DNA of 64,000 nucleotides from Bryobacterales bacterium (GTDB lineage Bacteria > Acidobacteriota > Terriglobia > Bryobacterales > UBA6623), in NCBI GenBank assembly GCA_026713545.1, contig JAPOOG010000034.1:1-64000 (forward strand), in the 5' to 3' direction. The position numbers were made by a program, and so were the translations under genes. The notes beneath the pieces were generated by a model, which saw nothing but the letters and a program-made list of their open reading frames with translations, did no database searches and was not told the origin of the DNA. Shown piece by piece: positions 7,378 to 15,619 of this stretch (the stretch's first letter is position 1; every line of letters begins with the position of its first letter).

Positions 7378-10146
7378 TTAGACCTTCGTACGATACTTGG
7401 TTTGCAGAAGGGCGAGCTTTTCGTCCAGAGAGAGCTTCTTCATATCCCGTTCTTGGCGAAGCTTTTCTTTTCCGGACGGTCCGAAGGAACGCCGGGTCAC
7501 CTTGGCTTCTCGGCGCGGTTCTTTTTGCCTGCGCCGCCGCGGCGCATTCGAAGCTTTCCGAGCGTCGACACGCGTGCGGCCGGGTCTTTGCGCGGCCGCT
7601 GCCGCTGGATCCCTCATCGAAAGGGAAATACGCTTCCCCCCGTCTTCCAGGGCCAGCACGTAGACCTCGACCCGGTCACCGACTTTGACGGCGGCGTTGG
7701 GATCTTTGACAAACTTGTCTGACATCCGGGAGATGTGTACAAGACCGTCCTGGTCCGCGCCGATGTCCACGAAGGCGCCAAAGGCGGCGATATTCGTAAC
7801 CACGCCCTCGACTTTCTTCCCGATCGCCAACTCCTCGTCCGTGCGAAGCTTCACTTCCCGGCTGGGCCGGACAAAGTCGCCGCGTGGATTGCGGACGGAC
7901 GGCCTCAGTTGCTGAACAATCCCTTGCAGCACCGCGAGCGGAAACTCAGGGCTTTGGTATTCCTCCAGAACGACACTGTCGAGGACTTCCGGTTTCTCCA
8001 ATGCTTCGCTCTCGGAAACGCCGGCGGCTGCCAGGATCCTTTCGGCGATCGGGTATTGATCGGGGTGAATCCCGGTGGCGTCTAGAGGGATTTCGCCTTC
8101 GAATACGCGTGTGAAACCAACAACTTGTTTATAGATCCGTTTACTCAACCCGCTTACCGCATTCAACTGTTCCCGCTTCGTGAACCTGCCCTTTTTTTGG
8201 CGGTGCTCGACCACGCGTTTGGCCAATCGATCAGTCATGCCCGGAGCAAGCGCGATCAGGTCGACGGGGGCCGTGTTGAGGTCGATACCGACAATATGGA
8301 CTGTTGATTCCAAGGTCGTGCGAAGACCTTCTCGGAGTTTGTGGGCGTCGATGCTCTGGTGGAACTGCCCGAGGCCAAGAGTTCGTGGGTCGACGTGAGC
8401 AAAAGCGGCCAGAGGGTCCTGAAGTCGTTTCGCTAAACACGCCGCGCCTCTCTGGGCCATGGATGCATTCGGTATGTCGCGCCGCGCGGCCTTTGAGGTC
8501 GCGTAGATCCAACTGCCCGCTTCATTCACGGTGGTCCAGAAGATGTCCTTGCATCCTGCTTCTCGGATCGAGCTTCTGACGAACCTCTCGACATGTCGCA
8601 CGCCCGGACCAGTGGCCATGACGATCGCGTTCACTTCGTTGCGTCGGAGAAGTTCCACCAGAGGAGTAACCGACTCCCGGGAACCATCTCCATTGGAGCT
8701 TGCCAACGGTTTTCCAGGAAGGCTCTTGGGCACAGGCTCTTCCGACGATCTGTCGGTTGCGGAATCTGCGGTCGATGCCGGCTGATCATCCACTGGCTCG
8801 ATGCTCTCGGACCCGGCCTCGAGGCTCGCGGGTGCGGCGGCTGCGGCGGAGCCGTTCGTCGCGGCCGGCTGATCGGGCTGGTCTCCCGGCTGGGCCTCTT
8901 GTTTGGCTGCCGGATTGCCGTTTTGACTCTGTGTAGTGGATGAAGATTTTTTGGGGGGCGTGGACCGTGTTTTCTCCTCTGCCGGGCCTCCGCTGGCCGT
9001 TTCGGCATCTCCCTTTTCGGATTCCGTCGGAACTGGCGGTTTTTCGGCTGGGACTCCCTGCAAGCCGCCGTCCCGATGGATGACCGCTCCCTCGACAAAT
9101 TCACCGTCAGGGTTGATCACCGCGGCGCGCCAGCCTCCGGGACGTCCGGTTTCGAGACCGACGACTCCAATCCGTCCAGCGGGAGGAGTCATTAGGATCT
9201 TGCGGAGGTTTTTTTGAAAGGCTTCGACCGCTTCTCGATCGCAGCGCTCGTTGAGTACCTGGAGTTCCTCCTTGGCGAACGAACGTGCGATATACCCTTC
9301 GAACGCCCGTGCCGCTACCGCGCCGAGCTGGAGTTGCACCTGCGGTGAACCACGGGCGCCTTTCGTTTCCAAGAGAAACGAGACGGCCTTGTTTGCAGGC
9401 AGTCTGATTTCGAAGCGCAGGCCAATTTCATGGACCGCTCGTCGGAGCGCCATCATCTGCCGCCAAGCGACCTTGTTGCATCGAGCCTGATAACCAAGCA
9501 GATTCTTGTATTTGCCTTTGGCTGCCCCCCTTACGGACTGACCGTCGTGAACAACGAGACGCGCGCGTTGGCGCAGGAGCCGTCGTAATCCCCGACGCAC
9601 GGTAACGTCTTCGCTCCATGATTGCGCGATAATCTCACGTGCTCCTCGTAGCGCGTCCGCAGCGGTTTTGATACCGGCCTTCTCATTGAGATACTCGGCA
9701 GCCAGGGCTTTGACATCTTGATCCTCAGGCTTCTGAGCCTCCAATCGACTTGCAAGCCCTTCAAGACCCTGTTTTCTGGCCGTGTCTGCGGGGGATTCCT
9801 GTTTCTGCTTGAAAGGAAGATATAGGTCTTCCAGCTCCCAACGGTCCGTCGCCGACTCGCATTGTTCACGCAACTCGGGAGTAAGCCGACCTTGCCGACT
9901 CGCGGAGCTAAGAACGGCAATACGAAGGTCCTCTAGCTTGAGAAACTGTTTGAGGCGATTCTCGACGAGGCGAATCCGCTGCTCATCCAGACCGCCGGAT
10001 ACATCCTGACGGTAGTGTGAAATATATGCAGGTGTGGAGCCCGCCTCGAGCTCCTGTACAAGTCGTTCGAGGACTAGCAGGGGAATCTTCGCTTCCTCAG
10101 TGATCTTCAGGTAGGCCGAAGGAGGAAGGCCGGTTAGCGATTTCAT
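7378..10146 (-). CDS. tex: Tex-family RNA-binding protein with a large disordered insertion
   Basis: A 922-residue Tex/YqgF/S1 protein, a nucleic-acid-binding transcription accessory factor. In order: N-terminal helical Tex region with 'SGGLDEQ' and 'ELEDLYLPFKQK'; the YqgF RNase-H-like domain (from about residue 325); helix-hairpin-helix repeats ('LNTAPVDLIALAPGM', 'FTKREQLNAVSGLSKRIYKQ'); an S1 domain ('GKKVEGVVTNIAAFGAFVDIG'); and a basic Arg/Lys tail of about 75 residues. Tex proteins are usually near 720-780 residues. The excess is mainly a Pro/Ser/Gly/Ala/Glu-rich low-complexity insert at residues about 365-489, inside the RNase-H-like domain. The usual 'DPG' signature of that domain is replaced by 'VGLETG'. 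A GAGG motif four bases before the ATG supports the start. Confidence 0.93.
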   Translation of the reverse strand: MKSLTGLPPSAYLKITEEAKIPLLVLERLVQELEAGSTPAYISHYRQDVSGGLDEQRIRLVENRLKQFLKLEDLRIAVLSSASRQGRLTPELREQCESATDRWELEDLYLPFKQKQESPADTARKQGLEGLASRLEAQKPEDQDVKALAAEYLNEKAGIKTAADALRGAREIIAQSWSEDVTVRRGLRRLLRQRARLVVHDGQSVRGAAKGKYKNLLGYQARCNKVAWRQMMALRRAVHEIGLRFEIRLPANKAVSFLLETKGARGSPQVQLQLGAVAARAFEGYIARSFAKEELQVLNERCDREAVEAFQKNLRKILMTPPAGRIGVVGLETGRPGGWRAAVINPDGEFVEGAVIHRDGGLQGVPAEKPPVPTESEKGDAETASGGPAEEKTRSTPPKKSSSTTQSQNGNPAAKQEAQPGDQPDQPAATNGSAAAAAPASLEAGSESIEPVDDQPASTADSATDRSSEEPVPKSLPGKPLASSNGDGSRESVTPLVELLRRNEVNAIVMATGPGVRHVERFVRSSIREAGCKDIFWTTVNEAGSWIYATSKAARRDIPNASMAQRGAACLAKRLQDPLAAFAHVDPRTLGLGQFHQSIDAHKLREGLRTTLESTVHIVGIDLNTAPVDLIALAPGMTDRLAKRVVEHRQKKGRFTKREQLNAVSGLSKRIYKQVVGFTRVFEGEIPLDATGIHPDQYPIAERILAAAGVSESEALEKPEVLDSVVLEEYQSPEFPLAVLQGIVQQLRPSVRNPRGDFVRPSREVKLRTDEELAIGKKVEGVVTNIAAFGAFVDIGADQDGLVHISRMSDKFVKDPNAAVKVGDRVEVYVLALEDGGKRISLSMRDPAAAAAQRPGRTRVDARKASNAPRRRRQKEPRREAKVTRRSFGPSGKEKLRQERDMKKLSLDEKLALLQTKYRTKV

Positions 10147-10182
10147 TACCTCAACAAACGAAAGAGCCCTTAGTCGTTACTG

Positions 10183-10191
10183 TATCATAAT
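10183..10191 (+). promoter_or_regulatory. -10-like TATCATAAT directly before a start codon
   Basis: Overlapping hexamers TATCAT (10183-10188) and CATAAT (10186-10191) end 5-7 bases before the ATG at 10196, and no Shine-Dalgarno sequence lies between. A transcript starting about 7 bases after the hexamer would be leaderless. No good -35 is visible. Confidence 0.35.
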
Positions 10192-10195
10192 CGGC

Positions 10196-10828
10196 ATGTT
10201 TCCGAGCCCGCGAATCAAGGCGCTGCGGGACATCCTGTTCGTCCTTCTCTGGGCGCTCCCAGGCACATGTTCAGCGGTCTTCGGACAGGTAATCGAGTTC
10301 ACCTCGAATGGGCTGAATTACATGACGTTGAGCCGCGAGGGGCTCACGCTCATGTACGCGCCATTGCCGATGACGATCCGCGATTTCGCGGTCGTCCAGG
10401 TCTCCTACAGTAACGGAAGCGGCGAGAATCAACCTGTCAGCCCGAACGATTTCGTTTATACATCGCACAGCGGACAGCGGGTTCGCGCCGCATCGGAGGA
10501 GGTCGTTGTTCGCGAGTTGTATCAGAAAGCTCGCCAAGCAGATGTCGTGAAGCTGCAGGCAGCCTACGAAAAGGCTCTGTACGGTAGCCAGCCGATTCGC
10601 TCTAGCAACGGGTACGAGTCAAGACGCCGCGCAGCGATCGCGCGGGGCCCGGAAGGCTTACGGGCGGCTGCAGCCGCCTCGGCGCTCTCGCTCGTCACGA
10701 TGCAACTGAAGCCGGGTGAGTCAACGGATGGCGTGGTGTTCTTTCCTTATACCGGCGAGCCTTTGGACTCCGGAACCCTGGATGCCCGACTGGCGAATGG
10801 AAAGCGTTTTCAGTTTCCAGTTCGCTAG
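10196..10828 (+). CDS. Secreted protein of unknown function
   Basis: A 210-residue protein I do not recognise. It has an N-terminal signal peptide (hydrophobic residues about 11-27, 'DILFVLLWALPGTCSAVFGQ'), then a beta-rich segment ('VIEFTSNGLNYMTLSREGLTLMYAPLPMTI'), a charged helical middle with many Arg/Ala ('ESRRRAAIARGPEGLRAAAAAS'), and a C-terminal beta segment ('GVVFFPYTGEPLDSGTLDARL'). It diverges from tex and shares the short 49-bp intergenic region. The start has no ribosome site but a -10-like hexamer just upstream. It is probably periplasmic or envelope-associated. Confidence 0.72.
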   Translation: MFPSPRIKALRDILFVLLWALPGTCSAVFGQVIEFTSNGLNYMTLSREGLTLMYAPLPMTIRDFAVVQVSYSNGSGENQPVSPNDFVYTSHSGQRVRAASEEVVVRELYQKARQADVVKLQAAYEKALYGSQPIRSSNGYESRRRAAIARGPEGLRAAAAASALSLVTMQLKPGESTDGVVFFPYTGEPLDSGTLDARLANGKRFQFPVR

Positions 10829-11032
10829 AAGAGAAGCTTTGTCCGGAAGTCCATGGAAAAAGTACTTCTGCTGGACAATCGATGTATGGTCATGTGTTGA
10901 CGCAACCGGAGAGAGTGGCAGAAGGACCTTCGGCTGATTCCATATCACTCTCAAGTATCGTCTTGTTTCGTGACGTCAACCGTTTGTGGACTGACAGGTG
11001 TAGAATGGGGAAACTGGCGGCGAGGTGCTGGC

Positions 11033-12325
11033 ATGGGAGTGACACGGCGGGCATTTTTTCAGGGTAGTTTGATGGCCGGTGCGGCGGCTGTGGTCAGTGC
11101 GGTCCCGGAAGTGAAGGGGCGGAGTGGCTCCGGCATTGTTTCGCGGCCTTATTTCAACGTTCACCCGTTTATTGAGGCGAATCCAAAAGCGGTGTTCATT
11201 CGCCGGACGAATGTCGTGCACAAGTTCGACAACGAGCAGAAGCTCAAAGAAGGTCTGTCGCTGGCGCGGGAGATTTTTGTGCCGTCCCACGAGTCGGGGA
11301 TTCCGGTTTCCCACAAGGTGGTCCTCAAGCCGAACGTTTGCAGCGTGACGTCGAAAGACCGTCCGACCGAAGACATGTGGGGGACGGGGACGGACCCGCA
11401 GTTTTACGAAGGTATGGTGATGGGCCTCAAGGAAGTGGGGCTGAAAGACTTCACGTTTGTCGAGGCAAACAATTACCACAATTGGAATGTGCGCGGGTTC
11501 GTCGATATCAACGAGCGGCACGGCGTGAAGATGAACGAGTGCGAAAGGCGCGTGCGGAACTTCGAAGGAGGGTACCAGATGAACTGGACGAAGGTGCCCG
11601 AGCCGGTGGTCTACTCGCATATTCCGCACTACACCCCGGTGAACGACAAAGACTCGTGGATGCTCAACATCGCGAAGTGGAAGGCGCACGGAATGTGTCT
11701 GACACAGTCGGTGAAAAACGAGCAGGGGCTGGTGGTGAAGCCGTATGTGCGCTTCTGTCCGGGGTGGAGGATGGTGACGGGCGCGCCGGACTTCATGCAG
11801 CCGAATGTCCATCCGAAGGTATCAGAGCGTGTCAACAAGTTTTTCGAGAACCACCGGCGGCTGGGCTATGCGCGGTACGACTCGCCGGCGCCGCTGAGTC
11901 CGATGCATCAGGAGATCTGGGCGCACAAGACGTGCGACAACATGCAGACTCTGAACACCGGACTGGCGATGATCGAGGGAATCTACGGACGCGACGGGAA
12001 CGGCTTTCAGATCGGCAACGATTACATGGCGAACCTGGTGATGTTCAGTAAAGACAAGTTTCGGCTCGACATGATCGGTCTCTGGCTGGCCGGGCACGAG
12101 CCGGGGAATGTTAACCTGTACCGGATCGCCAAGGAACGCGGATTGAGCGATACGTTCAATCCATGGGAAGTGCCGGTCTACGAGTGGGTGAACGGCGAGG
12201 CTCAGCCGCGGAAGTTGACGGATTTCAAGAGGACGCCGCTGATTACCTACTACCTGCAGAAAGAAGGAGAGCCGGAATATCACCTTGTGGATGAGCCGTT
12301 TGATTACGACAAGGTGAAAGTCTGA
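11033..12325 (+). CDS. DUF362 domain-containing protein with Tat leader
   Basis: A 430-residue protein if read from the ATG at 11033, preceded by GAGG; a longer frame opens at 10970 but lacks signal features. The N-terminus 'MGVTRRAFFQGSLMAGAAAVVSA' is a twin-arginine leader. DUF362 features include 'VVLKPNVCSVTSKDRPTED', 'VGLKDFTFVEANNY', 'MLNIAKWKAHGMCLTQSVKNEQGLV' and 'NTGLAMIEGIYGRDGNGF'. DUF362 proteins often carry Fe-S ligands, but I see no Cys cluster here. The reaction is unknown. Its stop TGA is the first triplet of a dispersed repeat (12326-12502). Confidence 0.85.
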   Translation: MGVTRRAFFQGSLMAGAAAVVSAVPEVKGRSGSGIVSRPYFNVHPFIEANPKAVFIRRTNVVHKFDNEQKLKEGLSLAREIFVPSHESGIPVSHKVVLKPNVCSVTSKDRPTEDMWGTGTDPQFYEGMVMGLKEVGLKDFTFVEANNYHNWNVRGFVDINERHGVKMNECERRVRNFEGGYQMNWTKVPEPVVYSHIPHYTPVNDKDSWMLNIAKWKAHGMCLTQSVKNEQGLVVKPYVRFCPGWRMVTGAPDFMQPNVHPKVSERVNKFFENHRRLGYARYDSPAPLSPMHQEIWAHKTCDNMQTLNTGLAMIEGIYGRDGNGFQIGNDYMANLVMFSKDKFRLDMIGLWLAGHEPGNVNLYRIAKERGLSDTFNPWEVPVYEWVNGEAQPRKLTDFKRTPLITYYLQKEGEPEYHLVDEPFDYDKVKV

Positions 12326-12502
12326 CCTGCATGTCTCACCGCGCGGCGAGGTGAAGTGCGTGAGAGGGCCGTCAGGACGAGGCGCGCGCCGCTTGGCGCG
12401 CGCAGGCGTACTTGACAGTACGTCGAGCACGGCCAGCAAGCGCACGAGGTCATGGCGGTCGTATGGCGTGCTTCGGCCGCCGGGTGCTGAGACATGCAGG
12501 CT
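12326..12502 (-). repeat. Stop-codon-abutting inverted-end repeat, copy A
   Basis: It starts with CCTGCATGTCTCACC right after the DUF362 stop TGA and ends with GAGACATGCAGGCT, so the termini are inverted repeats. Inside are a GC-rich hairpin (12382-12403, GCGCGC arms) and CGTACTTGACAGTACG (12407-12422), a 6-bp-arm hairpin shared with copies B and C. Copies B (52201-52376) and C (62293-62470) run in the opposite sense. A short open frame inside is repeat-derived and was not called. Confidence 0.85.
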
Positions 12503-12607
12503 AACCGGATTTTCTCGCCACGAGGTAATACAAGCAGGCTAACGACCTCGTAACTCCTGTTTCGTAAGAACCGAAACCGGGATTGGTTCGGTTCTACGCT
12601 GGACGCC

Positions 12608-13189
12608 TCAATTGTGGCAAAGCTTGCACATGATCTCTCTGGGATAGATCAGGTGCTTTGCCGCCGTCGAGCCGTGCGCGTTGTGGCAAGTGCCGCATTC
12701 CACGAACGTATGCTCCATGTGGGCGTGGATTTCCGCGAACGTCTCCTTCTCCTTCTGATGACAGTCGAAGCAGCCGCCCTTGAAGCGAAATCTCCCTCGC
12801 CGGCTTAGACCGTGACACTGAGTGCACTGGACGCCGGGTACGGGAGGATGCTGCTGAAATGCCTTGAACTCTTCCGGGGGATTTTTGCCTACAAAGAACC
12901 GGACTTCCTGCCTGCCGTCTTCCCATAGGATCGCGATCGTATGTTCGCCGGGACCTGCTGTGACGGAAGTGTGGAAGACATCCGGGAAGGGTTCTTCCGC
13001 TTCGATGGGCTTGCCGTCAAGCTCGAGCTTACCCGCCTGTGCTTTGGCGATGATGTCGATGTCACCTGTGGCGTGAGCCGATAAATCCGCCGGTCGCATG
13101 ATGCGTGCTTCATCCTGAGCGAACGAGGCCGAACAAAGCACAAGAATGCACGGAAGGAAGATCCCATGGCGAAATGGGCGAATCATCAT
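12608..13189 (-). CDS. Periplasmic tetraheme cytochrome c (doubled CXXCH type)
   Basis: A 193-residue exported electron-transfer protein. A signal peptide (residues 1-24, ends 'SASFAQ') is followed by about 85 residues of beta-rich sequence ending 'VRFFVGKNPPEEF', then four heme sites: C122-C125-H126, C140-C143-H144, C165-C168-H169 and C188-C191-H192. The CXXCH pairs resemble cytochrome c3/doubled-CXXCH proteins. The N-terminal part looks like a carbohydrate-binding or Ig-like beta sandwich, which I cannot name. The start ATG overlaps the stop of the upstream propeller gene (ATGA, 13186-13189), so the two are translationally coupled and likely work together in respiration or redox sensing. 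Confidence 0.88.
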   Translation of the reverse strand: MMIRPFRHGIFLPCILVLCSASFAQDEARIMRPADLSAHATGDIDIIAKAQAGKLELDGKPIEAEEPFPDVFHTSVTAGPGEHTIAILWEDGRQEVRFFVGKNPPEEFKAFQQHPPVPGVQCTQCHGLSRRGRFRFKGGCFDCHQKEKETFAEIHAHMEHTFVECGTCHNAHGSTAAKHLIYPREIMCKLCHN

Positions 13190-13959
13190 CCGAGATGAAC
13201 GCGGCAGATGTAGCCGGCATGTTTTCCGGCGTGATCACCGCCGCCGCGCACGAACCCGGAGTCGCTGTAGTAGAGCACGCCATTGTGCATCGTCATGCCG
13301 TGCGGGTCGGGGTCGATGCCCTTGTTGAGCTGGGCGACCTCACGCACGTCGCCATTCTGAGGATCGAGCCTTTGGATCAGATAGTCGTTGGAGAACATGC
13401 ACCAGATCGACTCGCCGTCCCAGGCAAGGCCATGAGCGCGGTCGAGCGTGATCGGGATGTGCGAGATTTCTTTGAAGCGGATGTCGACGCGCGTGAGCCT
13501 TCCCAGCTTGAGTGTCGTCACCCAAAGCGAATCCCCCGCCCAGACCAGGCCATGCACGCCGCCGCCTCCCGGTACCTGGTAGCGCGCCACTGTATCACCT
13601 GTTCTGGCGCTCACCTTATGGATCTGGCCGGTAGCGCTATCGGTCGGCCGAGCCGGACGCCGGCTCGCCGCGCCGTTCGAGCCCAGCCATAGAAAACCAC
13701 CGCCAAACGCGATGCCGCTCGTGTTCGAAGATTCCGTCTGGACTCTGCGGATCACCTTGCCGTTCTGCCAGTCGAGCAGGTAAGCCACGTCGGTGACTTG
13801 TTCGCCCACCCAGAGCCCTTCGTCCGTTGCTTCGAGCGCGTTCGGGTGCCCGTCGGGCGACTTCCAGAGCGGCTCGACTCGAGCCGATCGAGACGGGTAG
13901 TCTCCCGCGAGCAGGAGGTGGGCGCCGGCAGCACCCAGAAAAACACGCCGTGTCAACAT
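13186..13959 (-). CDS. Secreted beta-propeller protein (virginiamycin-B-lyase/SMP-30-like)
   Basis: A 257-residue protein. I chose the ATG at 13959 because it gives a clean Tat-type leader ('MLTRRVFLGAAGAHLLLAGD') and avoids overlap with the DedA gene; a frame extends to 14025. Repeated blades show 'DEGLWVGEQVTDVAYLLDWQNGKV', 'GGFLWLGSNGA', 'GDSLWVTTLKLGRLTRVD', 'GESIWCMFSNDYLIQRLDPQNG' and 'NGVLYYSDSG', as in streptogramin-lyase or YncE-like propellers. The substrate is unknown. The gene overlaps the downstream tetraheme cytochrome by four bases, so the propeller may be its periplasmic partner. Confidence 0.8.
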   Translation of the reverse strand: MLTRRVFLGAAGAHLLLAGDYPSRSARVEPLWKSPDGHPNALEATDEGLWVGEQVTDVAYLLDWQNGKVIRRVQTESSNTSGIAFGGGFLWLGSNGAASRRPARPTDSATGQIHKVSARTGDTVARYQVPGGGGVHGLVWAGDSLWVTTLKLGRLTRVDIRFKEISHIPITLDRAHGLAWDGESIWCMFSNDYLIQRLDPQNGDVREVAQLNKGIDPDPHGMTMHNGVLYYSDSGFVRGGGDHAGKHAGYICRVHLG

Positions 13960-14014
13960 GCCGACAGTGTAACGGGTTGGAAATCTGTGGACATCCGACG
14001 AGAGCCGAAAGGCT

Positions 14015-14617
14015 CTAGGTCTCACGGATTCTTCGGTTGCCCAAACGTTTCACAACCACAAACAGCACGCCGATTGCCAACAGAGTCAGCACGCCGACCC
14101 AGGCGTTCTCCGTCAGAATCGTCATCGTTTTTTCGCCGTATTGAAGGGCCAAGTAGGCGATGCCGAAGTAGCGCACGATACGCGCGAAGACCAGTACGGC
14201 GCAGAAGCGCGCGACGCTCATCTGGAAAACGCCCGCTGCAATGACGAACAGCTTCATCGGAAGAGGAAGCGGAATCATTGTGGGGAACAGCAACACCAGC
14301 GCATCCCACTTCTCGATCTGGTTGTGCATGTGCTCGAATCCCTTTTTCGAGATTCTTTTCTCGAGCATCATGCGGCCGCCCCGCCGGGCCAGTTCATAGA
14401 GAATCAATGAACCCAGCAGCGATCCGAGGACTGCGAGTGCGGCCGCGAAATAGGTGACATCCGGTGCGGCGATCGCCTGGGCAACCAGCAGCGTGTCGAC
14501 GCCCTGTGGCATTGGAATGAACGCCGAATCGGACAACGAAACGAAGAAAATGCCCCAAGGACCGAAAGCCGCTGCGTATTGCGACAACCACTCGCCCGAT
14601 TTTCGGAGCCATCCCAT
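14015..14617 (-). CDS. DedA/YqaA-type VTT-domain membrane protein
   Basis: A 200-residue integral membrane protein with about five hydrophobic segments (near residues 15-35, 50-75, 105-130, 135-155 and 170-192). The VTT (SNARE-associated) signature is visible: 'GVDTLLVAQAIAAPDVTYFAAALAVLGSLLGSLILY' followed by 'RRGG' and 'FPTMIPLPLPMKLFVIAAGVFQM'. Related DedA proteins are linked to lipid (undecaprenyl-phosphate or phosphatidylethanolamine) translocation and envelope homeostasis; this subgroup (YqaA-like) is less studied. It lies 84 bp downstream of nth and 55 bp upstream of the propeller gene on the same strand, so it could be part of one transcript. Confidence 0.85.
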   Translation of the reverse strand: MGWLRKSGEWLSQYAAAFGPWGIFFVSLSDSAFIPMPQGVDTLLVAQAIAAPDVTYFAAALAVLGSLLGSLILYELARRGGRMMLEKRISKKGFEHMHNQIEKWDALVLLFPTMIPLPLPMKLFVIAAGVFQMSVARFCAVLVFARIVRYFGIAYLALQYGEKTMTILTENAWVGVLTLLAIGVLFVVVKRLGNRRIRET

Positions 14618-14701
14618 GTCGCGTTGTTCGTTGCGTGTCTTATGTCGGGTTCAGGAGAGGCGCCGGCATTCGGCGGAGTGACCGTCTATGCTCGACGATT
14701 T

Positions 14702-15370
14702 TCAAACTGCTTTGTCTTTGGCATAACAAAGGTCTTCGAGGCTGCATTGCAAGCAGCGCGGCTTGCGGGCAACGCAGACCTGCCTGCCGTGATGAATGAT
14801 CTGATGGGAGTACAGGATCCAACGCTTCCTGGGAAGCAGCTTCATCAAGTCCTGCTCGATCTTCTTGGGATCTTTCTGCCGGGTGAAATCGAGCCGCCTC
14901 GAAATCCTCTGAACATGCGTGTCGACCACGACACCGGTCGCTTTTCCGAACCAGGTCCCCAAAACCACGTTCGCCGTCTTGCGCGCGACACCGGGGAGCT
15001 GCAAGAGGTCGTCCATTTTGTCAGGGACCTTGCCCCCATACCGAGTCATGATCATTCGAGCGGCGCCGATCAGCGATTTCGCCTTGTTGCGATAAAAGCC
15101 GGTCGACCTGATTTCCTGCTCCAGCACGTCTTGGGGAACGTTGGCCATGTCCTCGATCATCGGCAGTTTGGCAAACAGCCCCGGGGTGACCATGTTCACC
15201 CGTACATCGGTGCACTGCGCGGACAGAATCGTGGCCACCAACAATTCCCATGCCGATGTGTGATGTAGCGCACACTCCACGTTCGGATAATCCTTGTTGA
15301 GACGCCGCAACAGGGTCGACACTCGCCGCTTGCGAGCCTCAGCCGTGCGCGGTTTCAGTACTCTTCCCAT
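14702..15370 (-). CDS. nth: Endonuclease III
   Basis: A 222-residue DNA glycosylase/AP lyase for oxidised pyrimidines in base excision repair. It shows the helix-hairpin-helix 'LPGVARKTANVVLG' with the catalytic Lys, the catalytic Asp in 'VVDTHVQRISRRL', and the C-terminal 4Fe-4S loop Cys-X6-Cys-X2-Cys-X5-Cys ('CVARKPRCLQCSLEDLC'). The open frame extends to 15469, but the ATG at 15370 ('MGRVLKPRTAEARKR') fits the family length; the extra 33 residues are unlike any Nth N-terminus. All key residues are present. Confidence 0.95.
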   Translation of the reverse strand: MGRVLKPRTAEARKRRVSTLLRRLNKDYPNVECALHHTSAWELLVATILSAQCTDVRVNMVTPGLFAKLPMIEDMANVPQDVLEQEIRSTGFYRNKAKSLIGAARMIMTRYGGKVPDKMDDLLQLPGVARKTANVVLGTWFGKATGVVVDTHVQRISRRLDFTRQKDPKKIEQDLMKLLPRKRWILYSHQIIHHGRQVCVARKPRCLQCSLEDLCYAKDKAV

Positions 15371-15619
15371 ACGTAGACGACTCTTGAAGGACTTGACTCT
15401 CGAAGTATGCCGCTCTGGGTGGGGCCAGGTCAATCGGGACAGTGTCTTGATTCTGCGCTGCCGGATCAAGAGGCCTCGCAGGCGTTTGACAGATCACGGG
15501 CCTGGGCTTGAAGCTGCCGAAGCAGAAATGGCAAACTGTTCTAGAGAACTTCCGAACGCCGTTATGCTCGGCTCAAGAAAAGTTCAACACTCCGGCTCTT
15601 GCCATCAAGGAGGAACCCG

